Shown here in pieces: positions 22,018-34,300 of a DNA stretch of 64,000 nt; the first letter of the stretch is position 1; each line of letters opens with the position of its first letter. A program made the translations under genes and the position numbers. The stretch comes from Adineta ricciae. Its lineage: Eukaryota; Rotifera; Eurotatoria; Adinetida; Adinetidae. The DNA is taken from assembly GCA_905250025.1 (NCBI GenBank), contig CAJNOJ010000013.1, positions 620,001 through 684,000 of the forward strand, written 5' to 3'. Under the pieces are notes generated by a model. The model saw only the letters and a list, made by a program, of their open reading frames with translations. It made no database searches and was not told the origin of the DNA.

Positions 22018-25000
22018 TCAGACTTCGATGATTTCCTGTTCAGCAAGATGAGCATTCATCGTGGTTGAGGATTCTTTGCCTGAAGCACTTATTACAGGCA
22101 TCTGAGAGAATGTTTTCAAGGTTCGTGGAACTGCATTTAGAGATGATGATAAGGACGAATCAAGATGAGAAGAATTTGACGAAGAAAAATAAGTCACAGT
22201 TATCAATTGACCATCAGGAGAGAGACTAACATTCGATGGACTTGATGGAGGAAAATAACGTTGTTGCTGTTGTTCAACGCTTGATGATGTTGTTTCATAA
22301 CCACTGTCTCGAACGCGATTATAAGATGATGATGAAGTAGTCAACGAATGCTCTAGAAAAGAAAAGGAACTACTTGATTAGTTTTTCTTTCTTTCAAGCT
22401 ACATAATCACTTACGTTCACTAGAATGAATATCACCTATGATATCGTAGGCATTCGCACTTGATTTGATCGAGAAAGTTTTGAATTCATTTGAATGCCTA
22501 CTAAATTGATTGAGAAGATGCTAGAAAAGAAACAATGCGGCATGTTCGAACTGTCATAGTGTTTGCTCGGTAATTACATTTTCTCATATATCTTTTAACT
22601 GTCATCATGTTATGTTTCATTAATTCGAAAGGATTAAACTGGAAATCAAATCCGTCCGAAGACAGATGATCTTTTGCGTCATCATGCACACGTACACAAT
22701 TTCTATTCATATCAAAGAACAGCTTAATCAATTGTTGATACGTGTATACAGACACATACATTTCAAGGCAAGACTCGTCTGAGTACAATGCCTTCATCTT
22801 GCTATCCAATGTGAAACGTGTATGCGATGTATCTATCACGATTAAATGAAAATGTAATTGTTCGACTTGCCACGAGCAAGTTACTTGTGTCGGTTAACGA
22901 CATTAAATAGCTAATGAAATTTGTTGAAGGAATTCTTCTTTAATACGCTGATACTTGCTCACATTTGACAGACAAGAGAGCAGTCAGTCGTTTGGCTAGC
23001 CTTGTATGTTTCTCATCATCTTCGCTTCGTTATCGTTTTTTCATCTCTTATTCATCAACGGAGACGCTAGTTTGAATGCATTTTTAATTATCAAATGTGC
23101 CAAATGACAACGAACAATGTCGTTGTTGTCATTGCTCGATTATCAATAGCAGCGGTAATATAAGCACGAGTGATCGCCTCGTCGAACAATGTAGAAAGAA
23201 TGTCACAGCAAGGGGTAACATATGGAGACAAAATTAACATTAATTCCTACGATTTTTCTTCTTCTCTCTTTCTTGACACCATCTGTTCGACTTAAACTGA
23301 CAAGTTTTTCAAATCGTTTACCTGTTTTTGTTCGTCGTCATCAATCGAATGATTGATGTTGTCATTTGGCATACATTTACTATTTCCATCGATCAATGAG
23401 GACGTTAACGAATGTTCACCACGTTCATTTTCAAGCAATGGTAATTGAGTTTCAGTCGGACCTTGTAGACGATAAAGAGTCGCACCTGTAGCCGTACCAC
23501 TTCCATTACTTCGTAATTTTCGTTTTTGTAATCGTCGTCGGCGATGACGTAAAGACGTCACTGATGATGTTGAAGATGACGATGTTGATGACGACGAAGA
23601 TGATAATGATGAAAGAAAGATGAGTTTCACTGCTACTAATGCAACTATGATTGCGATTGATAATAAAACAAATAGAAGGATCACATTCAGTAATGTTAGA
23701 TCAAAATATGAATGTGTACGTTTCGATGTTAGATGAAGTGCTTCGAGGTATTCCCGTGCGGTGTCTAATGCGACGGTTTGATTGGTTTCATTCGAACCGA
23801 TTGTTAAAACTAATTGAATTGTTTGAATACATGGTTGATCGTTCTCGCCAACTAAATCACGAAGACGAATTTGGAGAATGTAATACTCCCGTTCCGGCAT
23901 TGTATATGCATATAGGAGAAATTGATTGCGTTCCATTTCTTCCACTTGAAATATATCTTGAAAATTTAGTAGTTCAATGACACATGTATCATTGTCACCA
24001 TCGAAGATTTCCAAATGATATTGATTTGTATGGTTTTCACTTGAGTTATTATTCCAGAGATCGATGTTGAAGAATAGAGCAGTCGAATTGTTCACTAATT
24101 CAGGACAGAAATCATTTCGATTGCGAATGTGAACTGTGACAGGAACATTCGTGCTTAAACCACCATTATCCACGGCCATAACCGAGAACGTATAAATTGA
24201 ACGACGTTCATAATCAATACCTGCAAGAACAGTTTCCTTTCCTTTCCTGTTACCATAAAGACAAATCTACACTTACCAGCAGATGTTGATTTAAGATATA
24301 ATGTCCCATTCATTGTTAATCCGAATGGCCATTCGTCCAATATGGTTGATTCATTACTAACTAATGTATAATGAAGATCACTGTAATATTCATCAGCGTC
24401 AGTTGCATGAACATGACCGATCGGAGCAAGTTTAGGCCATGTCTCCGCTATTTCGAAATGATATTCTGGTAAATCGAAGACAGGATAATTATCATTGATA
24501 TCCAAAACATTTATTGTGCAATGAACTACCGAGGATAAGGACGTTGGTTGACCATGATCGGATGCGACCACATCGAATTCATAGAATGATTGTTCCTCTC
24601 GATCGAGTGGATTAATCAGGTGTAGTTCACCTGTTGTCGAATTCAATGAAAAGATCGTTTGATTTGTTTCATTAGCAAACTGATATTCAATTTGACTATT
24701 TGGGGTATTCTCTTCGTCATTGTCCGTAGCATAAAAGTGAAATAGTTTGCTACCAAGTGGAATTCTTTCTGAGATATTGATCGCATAGAATTCCTGTTCA
24801 AATTTGGGTGCATTATCATTTTCATCGAGTATAACCAACGTAAAATTCAATGTATTAGAAAGTGATGGATTGCCATGATCATGTGCTTCGAGATAGATCT
24901 CATGCCGAGATTGTTCTTCACGATCAAATATCCGTTGAGTAAACATGAGAAAAGCTTCATTATTCAATAAATCTTTACTAGTTATAGTGCCATTACTCTC

Positions 25001-26757
25001 AAGTGACCAGCTGACTCGGCCATTGTCACCCTGATCTAGATCACTGATCGAGATATGACCCTATTGGAGAAAGAAAAATAACCAAAATATAATTAGTTTC
25101 TTTTTAAGATTATCTCCTTCGATGGGACAAATAGAACGAGAAAATATATTCGTTTAAGGGTGGCGATGGAACATGCGAACACGCACTCATATGCAGACGT
25201 CACTACAGGGAATTATGATGGGAAGCGATAGATTAACTTTGTACGAAGGTCGAAGGTGAAAAGGAAAGCAAAACTTTTTCTTATCACGCACACAACGGGA
25301 AATCGAATGAAACACGAACAGATTTCTCTTACATAAAAAAAGAAGTTCAATCAAGGTTATCTACTTACGAGAAATGTTTCGTTAGGCGTATTTTCACGAA
25401 TTTGTATAACACTACTATTCAGTACATGTTTAATACCTAAGACTGGATCGTCATTGAATGTTGGTGTTATCAATGGATAATTATCATTTTCATCTTTGAT
25501 TTCGATATCAACTGTTGCAAACGCTGCTATCGAACCTTGTTGTGGACCATTGTCTTGTGCTTTGACTTTCATTCGGAAAGATTTCTCTTTTTCATAGTCG
25601 AGTTTTTTTCCAAGTCGTATGTCGCCCGTTTCTTTATTCAGAACGAATGTACCATTTGATTGAGGATCTAATGAAACGATCGTGTAATGAACAAGACCGT
25701 TGAGACCAGTATCACCGTCGAATGCATGCACACGCGCAACAAGTGATCCAGTGGAAGTTGATTCACTCAGGAGTACACGGATGTCTGTTTGGTCAAAAAT
25801 GGGTGACATATCGTTAACGTCAAGAATATTAATACGAATATTTAATTTGCCTTGAAGTGCTTGTGGTTGTCCTCCGTCGTAAGCTTGGATAATATATTGT
25901 AATGAATCACATAATTCTCTATCAAGAACTTTCATAAGACGTAATGCCAGTAAATCATTTTTCTTTGAGTAGTCTAATTGAAAAGCTTGTTGAATTCGAT
26001 TGGTATAGTTTTTACCCGTGGAATTATCTTCGACAAGTTTGTAACCTTGAATGGAGTTATTTCCGTAATCCGGATCGCTGGCTACATCGATGGGTATGAC
26101 GTNAGCTTGGATAATATATTGTAATGAATCACATAATTCTCTATCAAGAACTTTCATAAGACGTAATGCCAGTAAATCATTTTTCTTTGAGTAGTCTAAT
26201 TGAAAAGCTTGTTGAATTCGATTGGTATAGTTTTTACCCGTGGAATTATCTTCGACAAGTTTGTAACCTTGAATGGAGTTATTTCCGTAATCCGGATCGC
26301 TGGCTACATCGATGGGTATGACGTAGCCGACAGGTACATTTTCTAAAACGTCGATCGTCACTGACGATTTGGGAAATTGTGGCGCATGATCGTTTTGATC
26401 GTCGATGATAACGGACAGATCGTTGAAAAAGATTTGTCCAGTATGTACACATAAGACTTCTAATGTAACTTCACATTTTGAACACGAACACATTCGACGA
26501 AGACAAAAGTCATCACGATCAATTAGTTTTTTCGTTGTCACACGTCCCGTGTATGGATCAATAAGAAAAAAATCATTGGAATTCTTTTGACTATCGACAA
26601 ATCGATATGTACCGGTACTGTTTTCTGTTTTACAACCTTCTGTATAAAATGTGTATATGGACGTACCGATAGGAAGATCTTCGATAATGTGTATCGATTC
26701 TTTGGATGTTGACGAAACAAAAAATAAAAAATTGATAAAAAATAAAAGTCGAAACAT
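22018..26757 (-). CDS. Protocadherin-like cell adhesion protein
   Basis: Five exons: 26757-25369, 25060-24277, 24220-23322, 22520-22415 and 22352-22018. Removing a 222-bp assembly repeat in exon 1 gives about 1096 residues. There is a signal peptide (LLFFINFLFFVSST) and about seven cadherin repeats with DxNDNAP-type calcium linkers (DQNDHAPQF, DENDNAPKF, DINDNYPVF). LDRE and DADxG-like motifs and many sequons are also present. One membrane helix follows (LLNVILLFVLLSIAIIVALV), then a Ser-repeat, an RHRRRRLQKRK patch and a cytosolic tail continuing across an 800-bp intron (22521-23321) into HLLNQFSRHSNEF and RDSGYETTSSS. Calcium-dependent adhesion at the cell surface is the known role of the family. 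The tail exons are inferred by phase and composition. The 5' exon is repeated at 27313-28021 (see repeats). Confidence 0.88.
22521..23321. other. Long intron of the protocadherin gene
   Basis: About 800 bp, more than ten times the usual intron here. It separates the exon with the membrane helix from the two tail exons. A 112-codon open frame at 22501-22839 lies mostly inside it, but it lacks splice support and resembles nothing, so I leave it as intronic. Size and position would fit alternative tail splicing: without the downstream exons the frame runs on to a stop at 23292. Confidence 0.5.
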
Positions 26758-27285
26758 GTTTCTGTAAGTGTTTTGCTATTGTGGCAATGCTTGTCTAAAT
26801 TGTCTTACTTGGCTAATTTGAATGAGTAAATATTGTCATCATCATCTTCATCGTCATAAGCAACTGTATTACTGTGTGTCTGTTTGTATGTATGTGAACA
26901 GGAACAATCTGCGAGAGAAGAAGGGAAAGGATTTCCTCATTAATATACGACATATTGAACACACATACATATAGACAGAAGAGAGAATGAGAGAGAAAGG
27001 AGAGAAAACGAGAGGGGGAGAAAGAGAGGAGAAAATTAACACTTAGACTCATAGCGGTACCATCGTGAAAGAGGAGAAGGAGAAGGAGAAGGAAAAAAAG
27101 TGTTCCCGTTGGAGTTTTTTTCTTCTTCTTTTTTTCTGACAAAGAGAGGAAGAGAGCAGGGACACGCGTACGTTCTAACTGTCTGACCGGTGTCTTGAAA
27201 AAAATGAGTCTTTCCGCTCACCAGACTCAATGGACGACTGATTACCTCTCTCTTTTCATCGCTTGCTATCCTTATTAGTCTCAAN
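25827..27285. repeat. Repeat unit P1: protocadherin 5' exon plus upstream
   Basis: This stretch (minus its internal 222-bp repeat) matches 27313-28540 almost base for base over about 1.2 kb. It covers the first exon of the protocadherin, its start codon and about 530 bp of upstream purine-rich sequence. Differences are scattered substitutions (for example Arg/Gln at residue 3, Ser/Ala and Val/Ile in the CSC-KCE-TLE region) and small indels in microsatellites. Confidence 0.85.
25882..26324. repeat. Exact 221-bp tandem repeat around a single N
   Basis: Bases 25882-26102 reappear as 26104-26324, with one N at 26103 between them. I see no difference between the copies. Offset is 222, so the protocadherin frame stays open and the predicted protein repeats 73 residues. 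A single N between identical contig ends is what scaffolders write for an unmerged overlap, so it is most likely not in the genome. Confidence 0.85.
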
Positions 27286-27312
27286 NNNNNNNNNNNNNNN
27301 NNNNNNNNNNNN
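27286..27312. other. Assembly gap of 27 N
   Basis: Run of N separating two near-identical copies of the protocadherin 5' region. It marks a scaffold join. Confidence 0.99.
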
Positions 27313-28021
27313 TATTAATACGAATATTTAATTTGCCTTGAAGTGCTTGTGGTTGTCCTCCGTCGTAAGCTTGGATAATATATTGTAATGAATCACATAA
27401 TTCTCTATCAAGAACTTTCATAAGACGTAATGCCAGTAAATCATTTTTCTTTGAGTAGTCTAATTGAAAAGCTTGTTGAATTCGATTGCTATAGTTTTTA
27501 CCCGTGGAATTATCTTCGACAAGTCTGTAACCTTGAATGGAGTTATTTCCGTAATCCGGATCGCTGGCTACATCGATGGGTATGACGTAGCCGACAGGTA
27601 CATTTTCTAAAACGTCGATCGTCACTGATGATTTAGGAAATTGTGGCGCATGATCATTTTGATCGTCGATGATAACGGACAGATCATTGAAAAAGATCTG
27701 TCCAGTATGTACACATAAGACTTCTAATGTAATTTCACATTTTGCACACGAACACATTCGACGAAGACAAAAGTCATCACGATCAATTAGTTTTTTCGTT
27801 GTCACACGTCCCGTGTATGGATCAATAAGAAAAAAATCATTGGAATTCTTTTGACTGTCGACAAATCGATATGTACCGGTACTGTTTTCTGTTTTACAAC
27901 CTTCTGTATAAAATGTGTATATGGACGTACCGATAGGGAGATCTTCGATAATGTGTATCGATTCTTTGGATGTTGACGAAACAAAAAATAAAAAATTGAT
28001 AAAAAATAAAAGTTGAAACAT
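27313..28021 (-). pseudogene. Second copy of the protocadherin first exon, truncated at the gap
   Basis: Codes for the signal peptide and first about 236 residues of the same protocadherin, starting MFQLLFFINFLFF and ending at the N run after LNIRIN. It lacks everything downstream, so as assembled it is a fragment. The frame is intact, and most changes from the 26757 copy are synonymous or mild. That fits an allele of the same exon rather than a decayed pseudogene. Upstream sequence to 28540 is also shared. I infer that the real locus has one first exon per chromosome copy. Confidence 0.75.
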
Positions 28022-28540
28022 GTTTCTGTAAGTGTTTTGCTATTGTGGCAATGCTTGTCTAAATTGTCTTACTTGGCTAATTTGAATGAGTAAATATTGT
28101 CATCATCATCATCGTCATAAGCAACTGTATTACTGTGTGTGTGTGTCTGTTTGTATGTGAACAGGAACAATCTGCGAGAGAAGAAGGGAAAGGATTTCCT
28201 CATTAATATACGACATATTGAACACACATACATATAGACAGAAGAGAGAAGGAGAGAAAGGAGAGAAAACGAGAGGGGGAGAGAGAGAGGAGAAAATTAA
28301 CACTTAGACTCATAGCGGTACCATTGTAAAAGAGAAGAAGGAGAAGGAAAAAAACTGTTCCCGTTGGAGTTTTTTTTCTTCTTCTTTTTTCTGACAAAGA
28401 AAGGAAGAGAGCAGGGACACGCGTACGTTCTAACTGTCTGACCGGTGTCTTGAAAAAAATGAGTCTTTCCGCTCACCAGACTCAATGGACGACTGATTAC
28501 CTCTCTCTTTTCATCGCTTGCTATCCTTATTAGTCTCAAG
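27313..28540. repeat. Repeat unit P2: second copy of protocadherin 5' region
   Basis: Partner of 25827-27285. It runs from the N gap to the TTAGTCTCAA shared with the end of P1 and then continues into unique sequence (28541-28622), whereas P1 stops at the gap. P2 is therefore the copy that connects outward. Confidence 0.85.
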
Positions 28541-28623
28541 TTACCTTCTCCTCCTTGTTTGCTGCTTTTTTTCTCTGTCTCTTCCCTTTTTTGTGTACGC
28601 GCTCATTTTCTTCACATTTGAGN

Positions 28624-29922
28624 AGAATTACCCAACGCATCAAACAGCACCAATTGGCACTTGAAATAGAGTCATACATCCAAGATGTATCGACCTCTCT
28701 CTGATGGTCTCTCATCATTTGTGAGATGATTACGTAAAATGAGAGACGACATCATAGAAAAGAGACGAGGAAAAGGAATCTTCAACAATGATAATTATTA
28801 GCCTATTTCATCTAATCGAAGAATCTGAAATACACCTTTTCTTTGTATAGAAACTTCCGTTGCTGTCAGCTTTTTTTTCTTCATTCAGGTGAATGCTTCG
28901 AATTCTTGTCTGCAAACATGTCGATGCCTTTATTTGTCATACCAAGACAATTCAATGATGATGACGTAAACGTCCCGATGCACATAAATGGAAGAGAGTA
29001 GTGACCACGTCTTTTGTTCATTAATGAAAACTCGAATAATGTTTGTGAAAACACACTGAGTATGGACAAAGCTGGTAGCCACATAATGATTATTGTGAAT
29101 GTATGTCCGATTGTGTCTATCGATTGCTTTCCATATTTCTATGTGTCTTGGAATCGTTCGTTCGTTTCTCGACAACATAACGAGCAATGTCAGTCGGATA
29201 CATGACGTTAATGATGTGTTTTCACAGATTCGCTAGCGTTTGTCAATATTACCATCGTTTATCTCTTATTATAGTTGTACAGTTTGCCTAGCACTAATTA
29301 CGACATACCTCGCTCTCGGGTGGTGTAACAGATGTTTTGAACACATACCCTCATCGAAGGACAATAATCATCGACAGAGAAAAAAAGGTTTTCTTCTCTC
29401 CTTCTTCTTTACACTCACACAAGTGTTTGTCGAGTGATCGAACAACTATGGATCACTTGTTTTGTGCACAATAAAGAATTCGATAACTTTTTTCAAGAGG
29501 ATCTTTTATACGTCTCACTCGTCATATACATCGATATTTTCTTTTTTTTTTTGCATTACATGAATATACTTCACACTTGCTTACTTATACATCATATGTA
29601 TATTTATAGATCGATATACATAGCTGATGTCTTCGCTCTCTCTGACAGTTCAACACTCGACATACGAGTGTAAATGAAAGCCAAAAATATGAGATCGCCT
29701 GCGTGACTGGCTCTTATATAATCATCATTTGCTTATATATTGTCCGTCGGACATATTTTATCTTCGTATATATATATCTGACAAGGTGAAGAAACAATTT
29801 GTTCCACACTAAGTCTTCGCCTATGTCAGACACATTGATAGAAACATTTTATATACACAAGAATGCCTCATTAAATCATGTGTGTGTACGCAAAGTTAAC
29901 GAAGGTGACAAAAAGCTTTCTA
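28624..29922. repeat. Repeat unit C1, about 1.3 kb, non-coding, bounded by single N
   Basis: Begins AGAATTACCC after an N at 28623 and ends CTTTCTA before an N at 29923. It matches 30001-31300 with only scattered substitutions and small indels. No coding frame is shared in a way that suggests selection: open frames differ in length between copies because of indels. Bounded by N at both ends, it is most likely a separate allelic contig placed in tandem. Confidence 0.82.
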
Positions 29923-30000
29923 NAATTGAAGAATCGATAGAGTCAACATTCAACAGATGGATTTTATGCTTGAGAAGAGCGATTATCATTCTCATTTCGT

Positions 30001-31300
30001 AGAATTACCCAACGCATCAAACAGCACCAATTGGCACTTGAAATAGAGTCATACATCCAAGATGTATCGACCTCTCTCTGATGGTCTCTCATCATTTGTG
30101 AGATGATTACGTAAAATGAGATACGACATCATAGAAAAGAGACGAGAGAAAGAAATCTTCAACAATGATAATTATTAGTCTATTTCATCTAATCGAAGAA
30201 TCTGAAATACACCTTTTCTTTGTATAGAAACTTCCGTTGCTGTCAGCTTTTTTTTTCTTCATTCAGGTGAATGCTTCGAATTCTTGTCTGCAAATATGTC
30301 GATGTCTTTATTTGTCATACGAAGACAATTCAATGATGATGACGTAAACGTCCCGATGCACATAAATGGAAGAGAGTAGTGACCACGTCTTTTGTTCATT
30401 AGTGAAAACTCGAATAATGTTTGTGAAAACATACTGAGTATGGACAAAGCTGGTAGCCACATAATGGTTATTGTGAATGTATGTCCGATTGTGTCTATCG
30501 ATTGCTTTCCATATTTCTGTGTCTTGGAATCGTTTGTTCGTTTCTCGACAGCATAACGAGCAATGTCAGTCGGATACATGACGTTAATGATGTGTTTTCA
30601 CAGATTCGCTAGCGTTTGTCAATATTACCATCGTTTATCTCTTATAATAGTTGTACAGTTTGCCTAGCACTAATTACGACATACCTCGCTCTCGGGTGGT
30701 GTAACAGATGTTTTGAACACATACCCTCATCGAAGGACAATAATCATCGACAGAGGAAAAAAGGTTTTCTTCTCTCCTTCTTCTTTACACTCACACAAGT
30801 GTTTGTCGAGTGATCGAACAACTATGGATCACTTGTTTTGTGCACAATAAAGAATTCGATAACTTTCTCAAGAGGATCTTTTATACGTCTCACTCGTCAT
30901 ATACATCGATATTTTCTTTTTTTTTTGCATTACATGAATATACTTCACACTTGCTTACTTATACATCATATGTATATTTATAGATCGATATACATAGCTG
31001 ATGTCTTCGTTCTCTCTGACAGTTCAACACTCAACATACGAGTGTAAATGAAAGCCAAAAATATTAGATCGCTTGCGTGACTGGCTCTTATATAATCATC
31101 ATTTGCTTATATATTGTCCGTCGGACATATTTTATTTTCGTATATATATATATATTTGACAAGGTGAAGAAACAATTTGTTCCACACTAAGTCTTCGCCT
31201 ATGTCAGACACATTGATAGAAACATTTTATATACACAAGAATGCCTCATTAAATCATGTGTGTGTACGCAAAGTTAACGAAGGTGACAAAAAGCTTTCTA
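30001..31300. repeat. Repeat unit C2, about 1.3 kb, non-coding
   Basis: Near-identical partner of 28624-29922, continuous with unique sequence on both sides (29924-30000 and 31301 onward). It contains a TATA microsatellite near 31140-31156 that is longer than in C1. Confidence 0.82.
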
Positions 31301-34300
31301 TTGTAATTTTCTTGAGTTCAACTGAATGTGCATTTGCAAAGAGGGATAGTAGACATTGAACTTTCTCCTCTTCTATCCATGAGACGATTAGTCGGGACAA
31401 CTAATTGCTTCTATGGTCATTACCGTATATGAAGACGTACGCGTGTGTGCATTTCCGGTCACCGTTTTTTTTGAAGGAAATAATGACACAGGATAGTCGC
31501 CGACGGCTAAAAAAGGGAAATGGAACCGTTCATCATTCTGTGAAACATTAAGGAAAAGTTAGACATTCAAATTGAGCTGCGATGTTTGAAGTACAGACGG
31601 GTGGGTGAGACAAACTGTACTGCTCAGTAGGACTTCATGAAAAGGAAATGAGATTGGCTTGAAGATAGTTAAATTAGTAAGATTATACTGTTGTGTTGAA
31701 ATTGAATTTTAATCAATATTATTCTTAGTAGTCGGAAGTTGATCTTTCATAAAAATTTTACCTCAATGAACACATTCTCGAGCCTTTTTTGCAAATAAAA
31801 TATGCAGTTTATGTATTGATAACTATACTTTCTTTTGAAATGCACATATTTGCATGAAATGTATGAGGCATGCTCATTGAAACGAGACTCATTATGTAAT
31901 ATAATTGTTAAGTCCAGATTGGCTCATTTTTGTATTGAGACAAACGTGCGGATATGAAAAAGACAAATTATTTGACATGAAACTATATTTAGTACGAGTC
32001 GTTTCTTTCTTCAAATTAATGACATATAACCTGAACTAATGGAATTCCATCCGACATTGAAGAACAAATGAGGAAAGCCCGATGCGTTCATGTAAGAAGA
32101 CAGCCTCGCAATGTTTCATGAGATTTTAATGACCTTGGAACCGGTCAAGGCCAAGGTCGCCACTTTCTTTCCCTTCCTCCTCTAGAAAATAGCAAAACTG
32201 TCAAAGAAATCAAATATTGCTCAAACTATCGCTAACAGAACTCATTTGTTTAACAAGTTCATTGCATTTAAAGGTATCACTTTTGCGATGTAATATTGCT
32301 CATGACAGATTTAATACGACCTTCGTCCGACTGATGATTTCGTGTTATGATTGTCAATGAATCGTGATGAAATGAACAAACATGTTGAAGGATGTTTAAG
32401 TGAAAGCTTTCTTTTTCTTTGAATTTGAAATAGATCTAAGACAAACTTTTCTTTATAATACTCTCGAATAAAAGAATGAAAATTAGGAAACAAGGAGCAT
32501 TTTGACATCGGCAAATCGTGACAAGGTCTATGTCGAATAACAGGAGAAACTCTTAATTGATAGGATGATGGACACAATTCCTCCGCCGGTGAAATGGCAT
32601 TGCCATTGTCATTTAAAAGTTATTAATTGGTATATCAAGGCTGCGAGAAAAGGTTCACTTTCTAATCGTGGATGTGACTACCTTGAAACTAGCGAAATTT
32701 TCTTATTCCTTCAATGGTGATTATTCTGGATAGTGAATGCCTTTTCCCACTCCAAGAAAAGAAAAGAAAAGATTTGTCTTTATTCTAAATTGCAGTTTGA
32801 ATTTTTCAAAAGAAGAATTAGTATAATCTAGAAAAAGATTACCGATTGTTAGAAATCTGAATGAAAAGCTATTCTCTGCTAAGCCGATCTTTGAAGTCTA
32901 TACACGAATAAAAGAATAAAGTCAATTTTTTCGACGTTGACTAGTCTGGAACGCAAAAGAAACAAATTGATCTTCTACATATATATAGTTTTTGTCTTGC
33001 TCGACATCATTTTCAAGGCCAAGGCGTTAATTTTTGTTGTTTGTAACAAATTCTGCAAGAAAAACATTTGTTTCGCTTGAAAGCTTCAGGAAGAAAATAA
33101 TTGATTTACGTGGAAACTCGGTACGTCTCTTCAAGGTTAATTTACGATCATGCAAAATTCAATAACGCGTACTAGACGACATCCTCTCTGACACGAACAT
33201 GATTTTTAGCACTGCTAGAGTACATAAGATATCGAATGTTTGAATATTTGATTTGCGATGCGTCACATTTGTGAAAAAGCCATTTATGAATGATGATTGA
33301 TATCTTTAATCAAAAGTCGTTCGGTAATATAATGGATTACCTCGTACTATAGCGACATTTAGAGCGCTTTGTTGAAGACTATTTCTCTGAAAACGTTCAG
33401 ACCCATCGACAATAGCAAATCGAATTGCGATCATTGCCCATCTATCATTATTTGCCAGGAAAACTCCTTCAGGAGAATATTATTGATGAAAAATCGTTCT
33501 CTTTCAACGAATTCCACATGTGATATCATCGATGTCCTTATTTGAAACTTCTTCACTCGTCTTTTTCTACGTGACACGAGTGTTTCTTTGTCAGCTAATT
33601 GAACTGTCAAAACAATTCGTTCATGTCAATCTATTGGTAGAAAGTACTAGTTGTCGGTAATTTAATAAACGTCTTCACAATCACGTCGAGCTTCTTCTTC
33701 GTTACATACTGTCAGAATCTCAAATAGATATATATGTCACTTGAAAACTTAAGTGGCATCGTAGTTTTCTTACTCCGCTTTCGGTCTCATTCGCATAACG
33801 TTGATTTCTAGGTAGTTATAGGATTCTATTGATCGACGACGTTATGAATAAGAAGCTTTAGACACAATTGACAACGTGAATACGATCTTTTCGTTTGCCC
33901 GAAGAGTTAAATTGTGTTTTGAAAGTTCGCTAGACAATTGTTGCTCGTAAATCTAATCATGTACGGTTAGCTGATCAATTAAAGAAGATTGTTTCTTTCG
34001 ATAGTACACGGCTTACATATTATCTGGCAGAATGTAATTATCGAAATGGAAGAAATCGTACATAAATGTATTCCCCGATGTCGAAGGTATCTTTTAATTT
34101 ACTCGATACGTTAGCCAACGATAGTTGACATCGACTTGATCATGCTATCATTCATAACAATCCCTATGTTCTTCGAATGGTCCGATGAGAGAGACAGATG
34201 AACAATGAAAGACTTCTTTCCCGCAATCGAATGTCCTTGAGTAAGAAGAAACATAGTTGGAAATAAATAGGATATTTAGACAAATATGTTGACATTTACA

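Noticed and set aside
22501..22839. 112-codon minus-strand frame as a separate gene or exon
   Set aside because: Mostly inside the inferred protocadherin intron, with no donor and no recognisable features. Its last bases overlap the tail exon in a different frame.
26813..27284. Minus-strand frames upstream of the protocadherin, also repeated at 28203-28539
   Set aside because: Low-complexity GA/CT tract sequence. The frames differ between the two copies through indels, so no coding constraint.
28881..31359. Paired small frames in the C1/C2 repeats as a possible duplicated gene
   Set aside because: Frame lengths and starts differ between copies and the repetition itself looks like an assembly effect.
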